Below, in pieces: positions 17,165 through 25,405 of a DNA stretch of 64,000 bases (the first letter of the stretch is position 1; every line of letters starts with the position of its first letter). The position numbers and the translations under genes were made by a program. The stretch is taken from the NCBI GenBank assembly GCA_012269745.1, contig JAAXJR010000032.1:29137-93136 (forward strand), read 5' to 3'. Below the pieces are notes generated by a model that searched no databases, was not told the origin of the DNA, and saw only the letters and a program-made list of their open reading frames with translations. The stretch comes from Flavobacteriales bacterium. GTDB taxonomy: Bacteria > Bacteroidota > Bacteroidia > Flavobacteriales > Schleiferiaceae.

Positions 17165-17916
17165 TAGTTGAGTAATAAATCGGTTAAGACATAATTTGAG
17201 AGAATAATCGTCAAACACGAGCGCACTACGGCATTTGTGCTAGCAACCCCAACTTCGACGGCACCGCCTTTTACGGTGTAGCCACAATAGGCACTTACCG
17301 ATCCTATAACGAAGGCGTACACGACCGATTTGATCAAGCCGTAAATAATATTTTCAAAGACTATGAATTCTAATTGGTACCCGCTGATACTCTCTTGAAA
17401 AGCGATTAATCCGAGTAAATCACCGGCCATGGCTCCGCCCCACAAACCGAGGAACATTGACATTAGGATGAGTATAGGATTGAAGAACAGTTGGGCTACT
17501 ATCTTCGGAAGAATGAGATAGCTAGCGCTATTAACTCCCATTACCTCGAGCGCATCAATCTGCTCGGAAACGCGCATGGTACCTAGACTTGAAGCGATAT
17601 TCGAGCCTACCTTTCCTGCAAGAATGAGACTTACTACAGTTGGACTAAATTCCAGCGTAATAGACTCTCTGGTCGCCATGGCAATGTAATAGGTAGGGAT
17701 CAGAGGATCGTCGCTTAACTGAAAAGCCGTTTGGATAGTGACAATGGCTCCCATGAAAACAGATAAGATCACTACGATACCAATGGAATCGATTCCCAAA
17801 AGCTGGATTTCTTTAATCGTAGAACGGTAGAAAAGATTCCAACGGTCAGGACGTCGAAATACTTTCGTCATTAAAACGCCGTAGGCACCAATTCCTTCGA
17901 AAAAGTTCGTGATCAT
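17164..17916 (-). CDS. mlaE: MlaE-type ABC transporter permease
   Basis: The inner-membrane permease of the Mla system, 250 residues, with about five hydrophobic segments. The family signatures are TRESITLEFSPTVVSLILAG and GSNIASSLGTMRVSEQIDALE, the latter being the coupling helix that touches the ATPase. The stop overlaps the mlaF start by one base. No MCE (MlaD-like) gene follows, so the substrate-binding ring protein must be encoded elsewhere. Confidence 0.93.
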   Translation of the reverse strand: MITNFFEGIGAYGVLMTKVFRRPDRWNLFYRSTIKEIQLLGIDSIGIVVILSVFMGAIVTIQTAFQLSDDPLIPTYYIAMATRESITLEFSPTVVSLILAGKVGSNIASSLGTMRVSEQIDALEVMGVNSASYLILPKIVAQLFFNPILILMSMFLGLWGGAMAGDLLGLIAFQESISGYQLEFIVFENIIYGLIKSVVYAFVIGSVSAYCGYTVKGGAVEVGVASTNAVVRSCLTIILSNYVLTDLLLN

Positions 17917-17958
17917 ATGGCTAATTTACAGTTTCTTTGAAGGACAAACTCCTATGTT

Positions 17959-18078
17959 ATGAAGAGAATTGCCACTATTTCTATCGTATTACTAGCACTT
18001 GCACTAAGCAGCTGTGGAACCGCTAAAGATTGCGATTGCCCATCATTCTCCGCAGTTGAAACTACACAGGTAGGCTAA
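17959..18078 (+). CDS. 39-residue micro-lipoprotein
   Basis: A very short gene: the signal region IVLLALALSSC ends in a good lipobox (LSSC, cysteine at residue 19), followed by a 20-residue mature part with CDC (residues 25-27). The whole mature peptide is GTAKDCDCPSFSAVETTQVG after the lipidated cysteine. The stop TAA shares its last base with the ATG of the SprT-like gene, so it is translationally coupled to it and unlikely to be chance. A weak ATG 5 bases upstream ends immediately at TGA. Comparable tiny lipoproteins are often missed in annotation. The role is unknown; one possibility is that it serves mainly as a leader for translation of the next gene. Confidence 0.6.
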   Translation: MKRIATISIVLLALALSSCGTAKDCDCPSFSAVETTQVG

Positions 18079-18680
18079 TGAATCTGGAGCCACTTTTGCC
18101 TTATTTGCCAACGGCAGAAGTGCTGCCCCTCTTGGACAAATGGCTCAAGGACGAGGCTTTTGATTTAGCCGTACACCGGCCAAGAGCAACCAAGTTAGGA
18201 GATTTCCGTCCCCCAAGAAAGGGAGCTCGCGCCAAGATTACGCTTAACAGCAACTTAGGTAAGTACCAATTCTTAACGACACTGGTCCACGAAATCGCAC
18301 ATCTCAAGGTGTGGAATGCCTACGGACGTAAAGCGGCACCGCACGGCATCGAATGGAAGAACATGTTTGGGAAGATGCTTGTGGAGATGGTAGAACAATG
18401 TGATTTTCCCAGGGAGTACCGTTCTGCAATCTTAATTCATGCCGCAAGACCTAAGAGTGCTGTAGGAGGCGATCCACAATTGCAAAAAGTCGTGCTTCAA
18501 TTAGATAGCGGCGAAAATATTTTACTACTGGGAGACCTAAAACCAGGTGCTCTATTCAGCTTCAAAGGACGCCAGTTTAAGAAGCTTGAAAAGCGAAGAA
18601 CTCGAGCCCTGGTAGAAGAAGTAGGGTCAAAGAAACAATACACCATTCCTTTGGTCGCTCAAATAGAACTTAGTCAATAA
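18078..18680 (+). CDS. SprT-like zinc metallopeptidase family protein
   Basis: A 200-residue cytosolic protein of the SprT/SPRTN family. The zinc motif HEIAH is at residues 71-75, with the third ligand His at about residue 89 (APHGIEW). SPRTN-type proteins cut proteins crosslinked to DNA; in bacteria the role is unproven. The C-terminal zinc ribbon (two CxxC) typical of SprT is missing, and the last 70 residues instead form a short basic beta-rich region (FSFKGRQFKKLEKRRTRALV). It overlaps the small lipoprotein gene by one base. Its 3' end overlaps the convergent gene by 11 bases. Confidence 0.85.
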   Translation: MNLEPLLPYLPTAEVLPLLDKWLKDEAFDLAVHRPRATKLGDFRPPRKGARAKITLNSNLGKYQFLTTLVHEIAHLKVWNAYGRKAAPHGIEWKNMFGKMLVEMVEQCDFPREYRSAILIHAARPKSAVGGDPQLQKVVLQLDSGENILLLGDLKPGALFSFKGRQFKKLEKRRTRALVEEVGSKKQYTIPLVAQIELSQ

Positions 18681-19311
18681 ACCAGCGGTACCTCAGTCCT
18701 ATGCTACTCAAATGACGAGAGTCTGTTTCTGGAGCATTCAAATCAATCAACACATAATTTGACTCAAAGCGCCAATGTTTGGTAATGTTTACGCCGCCCA
18801 TAATTCCAAAGTTCAATTTAGTAGTAACTGTACTGTGCCCTTGGTTCATTAAGGTTTGTAGTTTATCAAAATCACTCAGGCGAACCAAGGGAGCATTGGG
18901 ATCTCTCCATATACCCTGATTTCTAGACCATATGTTCCATTGATAATCCCAGGCATCATTACACGTTTTTGTCACCTCTGAACACACTGCCCTATCTCGA
19001 TTAAAAGAGAAGCCAGCGTAAAACCTTCTAGAAGGGTTGTACTGCACTAATCCCAGTTGATGCCCCAAAGTAAATTGCGTAGATACTTTGGTCCCAGCAT
19101 CACCGAGACACACCAACTTTTGACCAAAAGACCCTTTATAGGTGTAAATGAGTTCTAGATTGTCGAATACATCTATTCCTAACCGAAGATAGGCTCCTTG
19201 GTTAGAACAATTAGTTTGAAAAGAACCAAAGCCTGCACTGACTGCTTTTTGAGCGAAACCCGCAATTGGCATTTGAATAATAAAAAACAATAGAAGTAGT
19301 CGTTTACGCAT
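18670..19311 (-). CDS. Hypothetical exported protein, possible small beta-barrel
   Basis: 213 residues with a signal peptide (LLLLFFIIQMPIAGFAQ). The mature part alternates hydrophobic and polar residues in strands rich in Tyr, Phe and Gly (GAYLRLGIDVFDNLELIYTY, LGLVQYNPSRRFYAGFSF) and ends in YRWFID, as in outer-membrane beta-barrels of 8-10 strands. Four cysteines in the mature chain could form disulfides. No family is recognised. The long region upstream of its start holds inverted repeats that may control it. Confidence 0.6.
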   Translation of the reverse strand: MRKRLLLLFFIIQMPIAGFAQKAVSAGFGSFQTNCSNQGAYLRLGIDVFDNLELIYTYKGSFGQKLVCLGDAGTKVSTQFTLGHQLGLVQYNPSRRFYAGFSFNRDRAVCSEVTKTCNDAWDYQWNIWSRNQGIWRDPNAPLVRLSDFDKLQTLMNQGHSTVTTKLNFGIMGGVNITKHWRFESNYVLIDLNAPETDSRHLSSIGLRYRWFID

Positions 19312-19328
19312 AGTTGTGAATTTGTGTT

Positions 19329-19345
19329 AGTGTAATTTCTACACT
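19329..19345. promoter_or_regulatory. Inverted repeat near the start of the exported-protein gene
   Basis: AGTGTA-ATTTC-TACACT: 6-bp perfect arms with a 5-base centre, 18 bases upstream of the minus-strand start codon at 19311. The position fits an operator. Short arms mean that chance cannot be excluded. Confidence 0.35.
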
Positions 19346-19460
19346 TACATCACAAACCACAAACCTTAAAACATTCAATTTTAAATAGTTACATATCCTG
19401 AGCACAAAAAACTAGTGTTATTTCAGTCTTAAGCGATCGATTTTCTCACTTCTAGAAATA

Positions 19461-19707
19461 GTCTCAAACGAGACATTGGTATCAAACGAGACACTTGAAG
19501 CATACTTATAACTATCCCTTACCTATAAAAGCACTCTAAACAAGTGTCTCAATTGAGACTGTTAAGTGTTAACACTACACTAAGTGACTCATTAGATCTA
19601 TTAATGGATATTGAGCGAATTATACCCCCTACATTAATTCTCGATTTAAGAATAGCGCACTTGAGCTTTACTGGACTGAGTCTTTTGCGCAGTCTCATAT
19701 ACGAGAC
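19461..19707. repeat. Cluster of GTCTC...GAGAC inverted repeats (possible operators)
   Basis: Copies: 19461-19474 GTCTC-AAAC-GAGAC; 19479-19492 GTATC-AAAC-GAGAC (one mismatch); 19546-19559 GTCTC-AATT-GAGAC (fully palindromic); 19692-19707 GTCTC-ATATAC-GAGAC. The pentamer GTCTC or its complement occurs seven times in about 250 bases. The first two copies are 18 bases apart. The second and third are also mirrored beyond the box: GAGACACTTG at 19488-19497 and CAAGTGTCTC at 19541-19550. The spacing and symmetry suggest dimeric binding of one protein upstream of purK or of the divergent gene. Confidence 0.55.
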
Positions 19708-19757
19708 CACCTCACTTTCAAGAAAAAAATGAAACTTTTTAGGCCATTAGTATTGTG

Positions 19758-19765
19758 TACCTTTG
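19758..19765 (+). promoter_or_regulatory. -7 promoter element (TACCTTTG) of purK-purE
   Basis: TACCTTTG matches TAnnTTTG and lies 21 bases before the purK ATG, the same distance as in rplU. It is 50 bases downstream of the last GTCTC/GAGAC pair. Confidence 0.5.
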
Positions 19766-19786
19766 GACCCTTAAACAAGGGCATTG

Positions 19787-20941
19787 ATGGCAAAGAATAT
19801 TTTCTCTACGGATTACAAACTGGGAATATTAGGCGGTGGCCAATTGGGCAAAATGATGCTTTACACCACTCGCAAGTTTGACATTCGCACGAAAGTCCTA
19901 GACCCTTCGCCAGAGGCACCAGGGCAATATGGTGCAAATGAATTTCAGGTTGGATCTCTCCAAGATTACGACACCGTCATGGCATTTGCTGCCGATTGTG
20001 ATACCGTGTGTATTGAAATTGAATCCGTCAACGTACAAGCGTTGAGAGACCTACGCGCCCAGGGCAAGAAAGTACATCCGAACCCAGATAGCCTCGAGCT
20101 CATCCAGGACAAGACCAAGCAAAAACAATTCTACGCCGACCACAACATCCCTACCTCACGTTTTGAGATGGTCTCAGGCAAGGCTGAATTTGAAGCTGCT
20201 CGCGATCGTTGGCCCATCCCATTCGTATGGAAGGCTGCTACCGGTGGCTATGACGGTTTTGGCGTGGTGGTTTGCCGCAGCGAAGATGATATACAACATA
20301 TCCCAGATGCCCCAGGCATGCTCGAAGCATTTGTGGACTTTGAACTAGAAGTAAGTGTGATTGTCGCCCGCAACGAAAGTGGCGAGGTGAAGACCTTCCC
20401 TGTAGCAGATCAAGAATTCCACCCTACGGCGAACCAAGTAGAATATGTGCTCTGCCCTTCTGTGCTCTCCCAAGAGATGCAGCACAAAGCAGAAGAGATT
20501 GCCATGCGTACTGCGGAAGCCTACGATATCTGCGGACTACTCGCAGTTGAGTTGTTCGTCACTGCCGACGGAGAGATCTTAGTCAACGAAGTAGCCCCAC
20601 GTCCTCACAACAGTGGACACCAAACTATTGAAGCTTGTTACACGAGCCAATTCGAACAGCACGTTCGCGCCGTCCTCGACCTGCCCTTGGGCTCTACCGA
20701 ACTCAAAGCAGCGGGCGTGATGGCGAACCTAGTAGGTGCAGAAGGGTATAGCGGGGATGTAGTGTATCAGGGGTACGACGAGTTGCTCGGGGAACCAGGG
20801 GTAAACATCCACATTTACGGCAAGGCGCAAACACGTCCATTCCGTAAAATGGGACACGTCACGGTAGTGGCAAAAGATAGAGATGAAGCCCGCAAGCGCG
20901 CCGAGTGGGCAAAGAATAGTATATTGGTCAAAAGCAAATAG
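19787..20941 (+). CDS. purK: N5-carboxyaminoimidazole ribonucleotide synthase
   Basis: The ATP-grasp enzyme of de novo purine synthesis that makes N5-CAIR from AIR, bicarbonate and ATP. The N-terminus shows LGGGQLGKMM, and the ATP-grasp core includes PFVWKAATGGYDGFGV. The ligand region LVNEVAPRPHNSGHQTIEAC is the PurK signature. It is 384 residues from the ATG at 19787 (a TTG one codon earlier is less likely). purE follows 2 bases later, so the two pathway steps are made together. Confidence 0.97.
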   Translation: MAKNIFSTDYKLGILGGGQLGKMMLYTTRKFDIRTKVLDPSPEAPGQYGANEFQVGSLQDYDTVMAFAADCDTVCIEIESVNVQALRDLRAQGKKVHPNPDSLELIQDKTKQKQFYADHNIPTSRFEMVSGKAEFEAARDRWPIPFVWKAATGGYDGFGVVVCRSEDDIQHIPDAPGMLEAFVDFELEVSVIVARNESGEVKTFPVADQEFHPTANQVEYVLCPSVLSQEMQHKAEEIAMRTAEAYDICGLLAVELFVTADGEILVNEVAPRPHNSGHQTIEACYTSQFEQHVRAVLDLPLGSTELKAAGVMANLVGAEGYSGDVVYQGYDELLGEPGVNIHIYGKAQTRPFRKMGHVTVVAKDRDEARKRAEWAKNSILVKSK

Positions 20942-20943
20942 TC

Positions 20944-21435
20944 ATGATCGGAATCATTATGGGCAGCACTTCAGACCTGCCAGTTATGCAACAAGCTATC
21001 GATGTATTGGACGAATTGGGCCTCGCCTATGAAGTTGATATCGTGAGTGCCCACCGCACGCCAGAGAAGCTTATGGATTACGGTCAGAATGCGCACAAAA
21101 GAGGTATTAAAGCGATCATTGCCGGCGCTGGTGGTGCAGCACACCTGCCAGGTATGGTGGCTTCTGTTAGCCCGCTTCCAGTAATAGGTGTTCCCGTACA
21201 CAGTTCAAATTCTATCGACGGTTGGGACAGCGTACTTTCTATTCTTCAAATGCCAGGCGGCGTTCCTGTAGCTACTGTAGCACTAGATGGTGCCAAGAAC
21301 GCAGGTATCCTTGCCGCACAGATTGTAGGTTCTTCGGATGCAGCGGTATTGCAACGTGTCATTGACTACAAAGAAGGCCTCAAAGCCAAAGTCCTAAAAG
21401 GCGCTGAAGAGGTTAAGGCGAAGTACGCTAAATAA
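20944..21435 (+). CDS. purE: N5-CAIR mutase (class I PurE)
   Basis: Converts N5-CAIR to CAIR in purine synthesis. The motif GSTSDLPVM at the N-terminus and SAHRTPEKL form the nucleotide and CO2-handling site; AGAGGAAHLPGMVAS and PVIGVPV complete the class I signature. The length of 163 residues is normal. It is coupled to purK. Confidence 0.97.
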   Translation: MIGIIMGSTSDLPVMQQAIDVLDELGLAYEVDIVSAHRTPEKLMDYGQNAHKRGIKAIIAGAGGAAHLPGMVASVSPLPVIGVPVHSSNSIDGWDSVLSILQMPGGVPVATVALDGAKNAGILAAQIVGSSDAAVLQRVIDYKEGLKAKVLKGAEEVKAKYAK

Positions 21436-21461
21436 GGCAGAATTTTCGGTACCTTTTAGGT

Positions 21462-22187
21462 ATGCGAAGCCCCATCAATATTTCCATCCCTGAGCCATGC
21501 GGAGAAAGCTGGCAGAATATGACCTCAGTTCAAGGAGGTCGTCACTGCGATGTATGTGAAAAATGCATTGTAGACTTCACCGATAAAAGTGATCGTGAGA
21601 TTTACAAAGCGTATCAGGCCAACGAAATGTTGTGCGGAAAGTTTTCTGTCGATCAATTGGACCGTTTTATCTCAAAACCTGCCAAAAAAAGAGCTCCTTT
21701 AGGTATTGCAGCCGCAGCGGCTTTAGCTGTATCGGCACCAGTTCAGGCGGAATCTTCCATTCCTTCTATTGAAATTGTCGAAAATACTAGCGAGGCCAAA
21801 ACCTCACACGCCGACCAAACGCGTGTATTACGCGGAAGAGTGTTCGATAATGAAACTAAAGAGCCTTTGTTTGGCGCTACCGTTGCGCTATATGAACAAG
21901 GAGAGATGATAGGTGGTGTAATGACAGATTTCGATGGATATTTCGCCGTTCAAGCCGAAGTAATTGAATCTCATAAAGTGGATGCCATAGAGGTCCAGTA
22001 TATCGGCTTCCAGACAGTGAGGAAAGAATTTGACCCGCCTCTCACCGCAGAAAATTTTGAAAAGTACACAGATGACCTTGCTATTGCTGTCACTGTGGAT
22101 GAAGTAGTTCTTTTAGGCGATGTGGTTGTAATAGAAGTGCCTTGGTATAGACGGATTTGGTGGAAGATTAGGGGACTATTCAGATAG
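21462..22187 (+). CDS. Membrane protein with N-terminal Cys motif and carboxypeptidase-like regulatory domain
   Basis: A 241-residue protein in three parts. Residues 1-75: a cytosolic cysteine module with IPEPCGESWQNM, HCDVCEKCIVDF and LCGKF, which looks like a metal site and is common at the start of Bacteroidota proteins. Residues 79-97: a short hydrophobic, alanine-rich segment (GIAAAAALAVSAPVQA), a possible membrane anchor. Residues 120-200: a carboxypeptidase-D-like regulatory beta-sandwich (LRGRVFDNETKEPLFGATV...TDFDGYFAV), as found before TonB-dependent receptors. The function is not known; one guess is an envelope sensor or adaptor. It is 26 bases after purE, so it may be read from the same transcript. 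Confidence 0.7.
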   Translation: MRSPINISIPEPCGESWQNMTSVQGGRHCDVCEKCIVDFTDKSDREIYKAYQANEMLCGKFSVDQLDRFISKPAKKRAPLGIAAAAALAVSAPVQAESSIPSIEIVENTSEAKTSHADQTRVLRGRVFDNETKEPLFGATVALYEQGEMIGGVMTDFDGYFAVQAEVIESHKVDAIEVQYIGFQTVRKEFDPPLTAENFEKYTDDLAIAVTVDEVVLLGDVVVIEVPWYRRIWWKIRGLFR

Positions 22188-22188
22188 C

Positions 22189-22641
22189 CTAAGCCAAGCG
22201 CAGTTTGTCTTTGAGCGCACGTAAGATGAGCCAACCTGTAAGGCCGTAGCTGAATATCATCATCAAAATCCAAGGAAGTACCGTAAGCGCATTCGTAAGT
22301 GTGAATGCTGGGTAACTAAATCCGAAAACAGCTAGGATAAGTACTAGTAGTCCTACCACGTGGACAAGAAGTGTTAGGAGGTATCGTCTTTTGAATTGGT
22401 TCCAGAAGACCTCAAAATTCTCTTTTTGAAAATTTCTGCTGTAATAAAGATTTAAGTGTCCCACCCCAGGAATGCTCAGGAAGAAGGAATACAGCATGCT
22501 TAGGAGGAAGACCAAGCCTAGGCCGTCAAAATGAAGCGTCTGTTGGTAAACGTTGATCAATACAAAGGACAGAAATGTCATCACGACGCTGCCCAAAATT
22601 AGGCTGCCAAAGAAGTGAAGAAATGCATACCTCCAGGGCAT
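22189..22641 (-). CDS. Hypothetical four-helix membrane protein in the LytTR operon
   Basis: 150 residues with about four hydrophobic segments (LILGSVVMTFLSFVLI, LVFLLSMLYSFFLSIPGV, LLTLLVHVVGLLVLILAVF, ALTVLPWILMMIFSYGLTGW). The middle loop is basic and aromatic (YYSRNFQKENFEVFW). No family is recognised. Its ATG overlaps the stop of the response regulator by one base, which links it to that system. Confidence 0.65.
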   Translation of the reverse strand: MPWRYAFLHFFGSLILGSVVMTFLSFVLINVYQQTLHFDGLGLVFLLSMLYSFFLSIPGVGHLNLYYSRNFQKENFEVFWNQFKRRYLLTLLVHVVGLLVLILAVFGFSYPAFTLTNALTVLPWILMMIFSYGLTGWLILRALKDKLRLA

Positions 22642-23369
22642 TACAATCGTTTAAGGTGACTGACTAAAATTTCCTTTTTGCGATTACTTACGGGTACTGT
22701 TGAGCCCTCTTTAAGCAATACATAGCCACCGTCCGCGCTGATGTAGCGAGAGATCATCTCAAGATTGACCAAGTGGCTTTTATGAACACGCTCGAAGCCA
22801 GCAGGTCGAAGCAATGTCTCGTATTCCTTCATGGTTTTTGAAGCCAAAACATTGGTTTTATCTGCCAGATAAAAAGTGGTATAGTTAGAACTGCTTTCAC
22901 ATCTTACAATATCTTCCACGTTGAGGATGTGCATGCCTTCCGTGGTCGGAATAACGAGTTTTTTCGGAGCGCCTTTGGCAGCCTCACTAACTACTGCACT
23001 GCGGTCAGCACCAACCTTTTCACCTGCTTTGCGAACTGCTTTGACTAATTCTTCCGCGTCGATAGGTTTAAGGAGGTAGTCTAAGGCGGCATGTTTGATG
23101 GCTTTTACCGCAAATTCGTCGTGGGCTGTGGTGAAAATGAGAGAGGGCAATTCTTCGCCTTCCCATTTTTCCAATAAATCGAAGCCACTTTCGCCGTTGA
23201 GATTGACATCTAAGAAGACCACATCGATGGCTTCTTCTGAAAGGACAGCTATGGCCTGGTCTACGCTATTGCATTGTGCAACGACGTTCACCTCTGGACA
23301 AAATAGGCCCAGTTTTCCAGCAAGGCTTTCCAACACAGGTTGTTCGTCGTCTAACAATAATGCGTTCAT
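22641..23369 (-). CDS. LytTR-family response regulator
   Basis: A DNA-binding response regulator of 242 residues. The receiver domain (1-115) has the acidic pair D7/D8, the phospho-acceptor D54 (VVFLDVNLNG) and the conserved Thr/Lys (FTTAHDEFA, LLKPIDAEE). The LytTR DNA-binding domain (about 140-242) includes EDIVRCESSSNYTTFYL and FERVHKSHLVNLEMISRY. It is located 29 bases after the kinase gene and forms a two-component pair with it. LytTR regulators bind short imperfect direct repeats; the targets are unknown. Confidence 0.93.
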   Translation of the reverse strand: MNALLLDDEQPVLESLAGKLGLFCPEVNVVAQCNSVDQAIAVLSEEAIDVVFLDVNLNGESGFDLLEKWEGEELPSLIFTTAHDEFAVKAIKHAALDYLLKPIDAEELVKAVRKAGEKVGADRSAVVSEAAKGAPKKLVIPTTEGMHILNVEDIVRCESSSNYTTFYLADKTNVLASKTMKEYETLLRPAGFERVHKSHLVNLEMISRYISADGGYVLLKEGSTVPVSNRKKEILVSHLKRL

Positions 23370-23398
23370 AGGTTTTTGGATTTACTTGAAGCTACAAT

Positions 23399-25405
23399 TT
23401 ATTCTTCGCTCTCTGATGGAAGAATGAGTGAAACACGTGTCCCAAGAATTGAACCATTTTTCTCAATCGATTCCAATTTGAACGAATACTCCGCTTTATT
23501 CTTCTTCGACAACAAATCTAATCGCTCGCGAATAATGGCCAAACCGTGGCTCTTTGAAGCCTTTACAATATCCTCAATTCCAGGGCCGTTGTCTTCTATA
23601 ACGATATGAAGTGCATTTTCTTTCGCACTAATGATTGCGCTAATAGTGCCCGGTTTGCCATCGGCAAAATTTGGACGCATGGCATGTTGAACCGCATTTT
23701 CCACTAAGGGTTGGAGGAGCATTGGGGGCAGCTTGGTGTCGTAGAGATCGAGGTCGTCAGCTAGGTCAAGCTGCCAAGTGAAAGCGCCGTAACGCAAGAT
23801 GCAGAGGTCAATGTATTTGTTGAGTAGATCAACCTCATCCGCTAGAACCATATGAGGGTTGCGGGAACTTTCGAGGGTGAGGCGCATCAGTTTGGCCAGT
23901 TTGCCCATGTAGAGCACGGCGTCTTTGGGTTGGTTTTTGAAGATGAAATTTGAGATTGCGTCTAGTGCGTTGAAGAGGAAATGTGGATTCATTTGACCGC
24001 GCTTGCTCTGAAGTTCAGCTTCTGCCAGGCGCTCTTGTAATTCCAAACGCTCGTTGGCGCGAAGACGTTCACGGCGTTGCCAAAGGACGATAATAGCGGC
24101 CAATATGAAGACGATGATACCCCAAGATGCCGGGCGTTTGTACCAAAGTGCTTTGATGGTGTACGTGTAGGTAGCTGGAGTACTCGAGGTGAAATCGGCG
24201 CGGGTATCTATTTGAATTTGGACCGTGTAGGCACCGGGAGCTGGGTATTCTAAGAGAATTGGCCCGCCTAAATCCCAAGACTCCCAAGGGCCATCATTGA
24301 CCTTGTATCGGCCTAGAAGCGGCGAATTACTTTCCACATCCACGATAGCTGAAAATCCAATAGAATTTGGCGCAGTTAATGCCCCAGAAAGGTCGGTTGA
24401 AGCAATACCGTCCACAAATGTATTCACAGTAGTGGTGTGTGGAATATTCGGTTCGCCTGCATTATTGAAGGAGTACATCCCTGAAGGTGTGGCCAGATAA
24501 AGAGTATTTGCGATGAGTGCCACGTCGTAGTTGCCGGGGCGCAAATCTGGAAGCTCGCGGTGCGGATCTATGGTGTAGAGCAATTGGCTGTCGCGTTGGA
24601 CGGCAACGCCTGAAGAAGAAAAGGTATAAGTGAGATCAGCCACAGAATCTACATCGTAGGCATCCTCATAAGATTCTCTGCTGTAAGCTATTCTTTCAAA
24701 ATCTTCCGTGGTCCAATTCCCTTCTAAAAGCTTGTTGACCTCAATACTTCCCAGCGGCGTTCTTGCCATAGGGCCGTCAAAGGCGAAAATGGGCAGTCCT
24801 GCACCTACTTTCTTCCATGAAAACCTTTGGTTATCCCATTGATAATAGCCGCTTTCTGCGCTCAGCAATAGGCCATAATCTGTTGGTGCAAGGTCGAAAA
24901 CTAAGCCTTTGAAGTTTTGCCTGTTGAGCTCTTTTCCATTTTGATCAAGGGTGACCAGTTCAGAGCCCATTCGCAGGAAGTTCAATCGATCTGAGCCTAA
25001 GATCATTCGCCAAATACCCGATGCTTTATCGCTGATCTGAGTGGCTGCGTCGCTGTATTTCACTTGCAGTCCATCTTCGTTAATGATAAATTCTGTGCCA
25101 AAGGAATTGGTAACGATTAGTGGGTAGGATTGAAGGTCACCGTTGAGCATTGGGACTAGCCCCGTATCACTCTGGGTAAAGTTGTAGACGGAGGAGCGAT
25201 TGAAGTTTTGGAATCGGTCACTTGGACTTATGAAACCATCCATAAGCTCGTAAACACCGGATCCTTGGGTCCCCAAATACAATCGGTCGCCTTCGAAAGC
25301 AGCACTAATTACTGGATCAGAAGGAAACCCTTGAGCAGGTCCGAAAGTTTGTCCAAATGCAATGCTACTCAGGCAAAGGAATAATAGAAGCAGTGGTTTC
25401 TTCAT
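23399..25405 (-). CDS. LytS-type sensor histidine kinase with extracytoplasmic sensor domain
   Basis: A 668-residue kinase. Signal peptide 1-18 (LLLLFLCLSSIAFGQ). Residues 20-410 form an exported sensor with repeated beta-propeller-like blades (GDRLYLGTQGSGVYEL and NTLYLATPSGMYSF are typical) and a Y_Y_Y-like beta-sandwich near 330-415. One membrane helix follows (WGIIVFILAAIIVLW, about 425-440). The cytosolic part has the His_kinase motif QMNPHFLFNALDAISNFI and an HATPase region (LVENAVQHAM, IEDNGPGI). The start codon sits inside an 11-bp-arm inverted repeat (see 25387-25441). The partner regulator is the next gene. Confidence 0.9.
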   Translation of the reverse strand: MKKPLLLLFLCLSSIAFGQTFGPAQGFPSDPVISAAFEGDRLYLGTQGSGVYELMDGFISPSDRFQNFNRSSVYNFTQSDTGLVPMLNGDLQSYPLIVTNSFGTEFIINEDGLQVKYSDAATQISDKASGIWRMILGSDRLNFLRMGSELVTLDQNGKELNRQNFKGLVFDLAPTDYGLLLSAESGYYQWDNQRFSWKKVGAGLPIFAFDGPMARTPLGSIEVNKLLEGNWTTEDFERIAYSRESYEDAYDVDSVADLTYTFSSSGVAVQRDSQLLYTIDPHRELPDLRPGNYDVALIANTLYLATPSGMYSFNNAGEPNIPHTTTVNTFVDGIASTDLSGALTAPNSIGFSAIVDVESNSPLLGRYKVNDGPWESWDLGGPILLEYPAPGAYTVQIQIDTRADFTSSTPATYTYTIKALWYKRPASWGIIVFILAAIIVLWQRRERLRANERLELQERLAEAELQSKRGQMNPHFLFNALDAISNFIFKNQPKDAVLYMGKLAKLMRLTLESSRNPHMVLADEVDLLNKYIDLCILRYGAFTWQLDLADDLDLYDTKLPPMLLQPLVENAVQHAMRPNFADGKPGTISAIISAKENALHIVIEDNGPGIEDIVKASKSHGLAIIRERLDLLSKKNKAEYSFKLESIEKNGSILGTRVSLILPSESEE

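Larger units (their letters stand above)
19312..19786. other. Long gene-free intergenic region with clustered inverted repeats
   Basis: 475 bases between two divergent genes (the exported protein and purK), the only stretch over 300 bases without a convincing gene. It holds three GTCTC/GAGAC inverted pairs, a fourth near copy, a perfect 12-bp palindrome AGTGTTAACACT at 19565-19576, a 6-bp-arm inverted repeat at 19329-19345 and a -7 promoter box for purK. A 62-codon frame beginning with GTG at 19544 crosses two of these sites and I do not think it is translated. Confidence 0.6.

Noticed and set aside
19544..19732. 62-codon frame starting with GTG in the region before purK
   Set aside because: No ribosome site, no recognisable protein features, and it runs across two palindromic sites; best explained as chance in an intergenic region.
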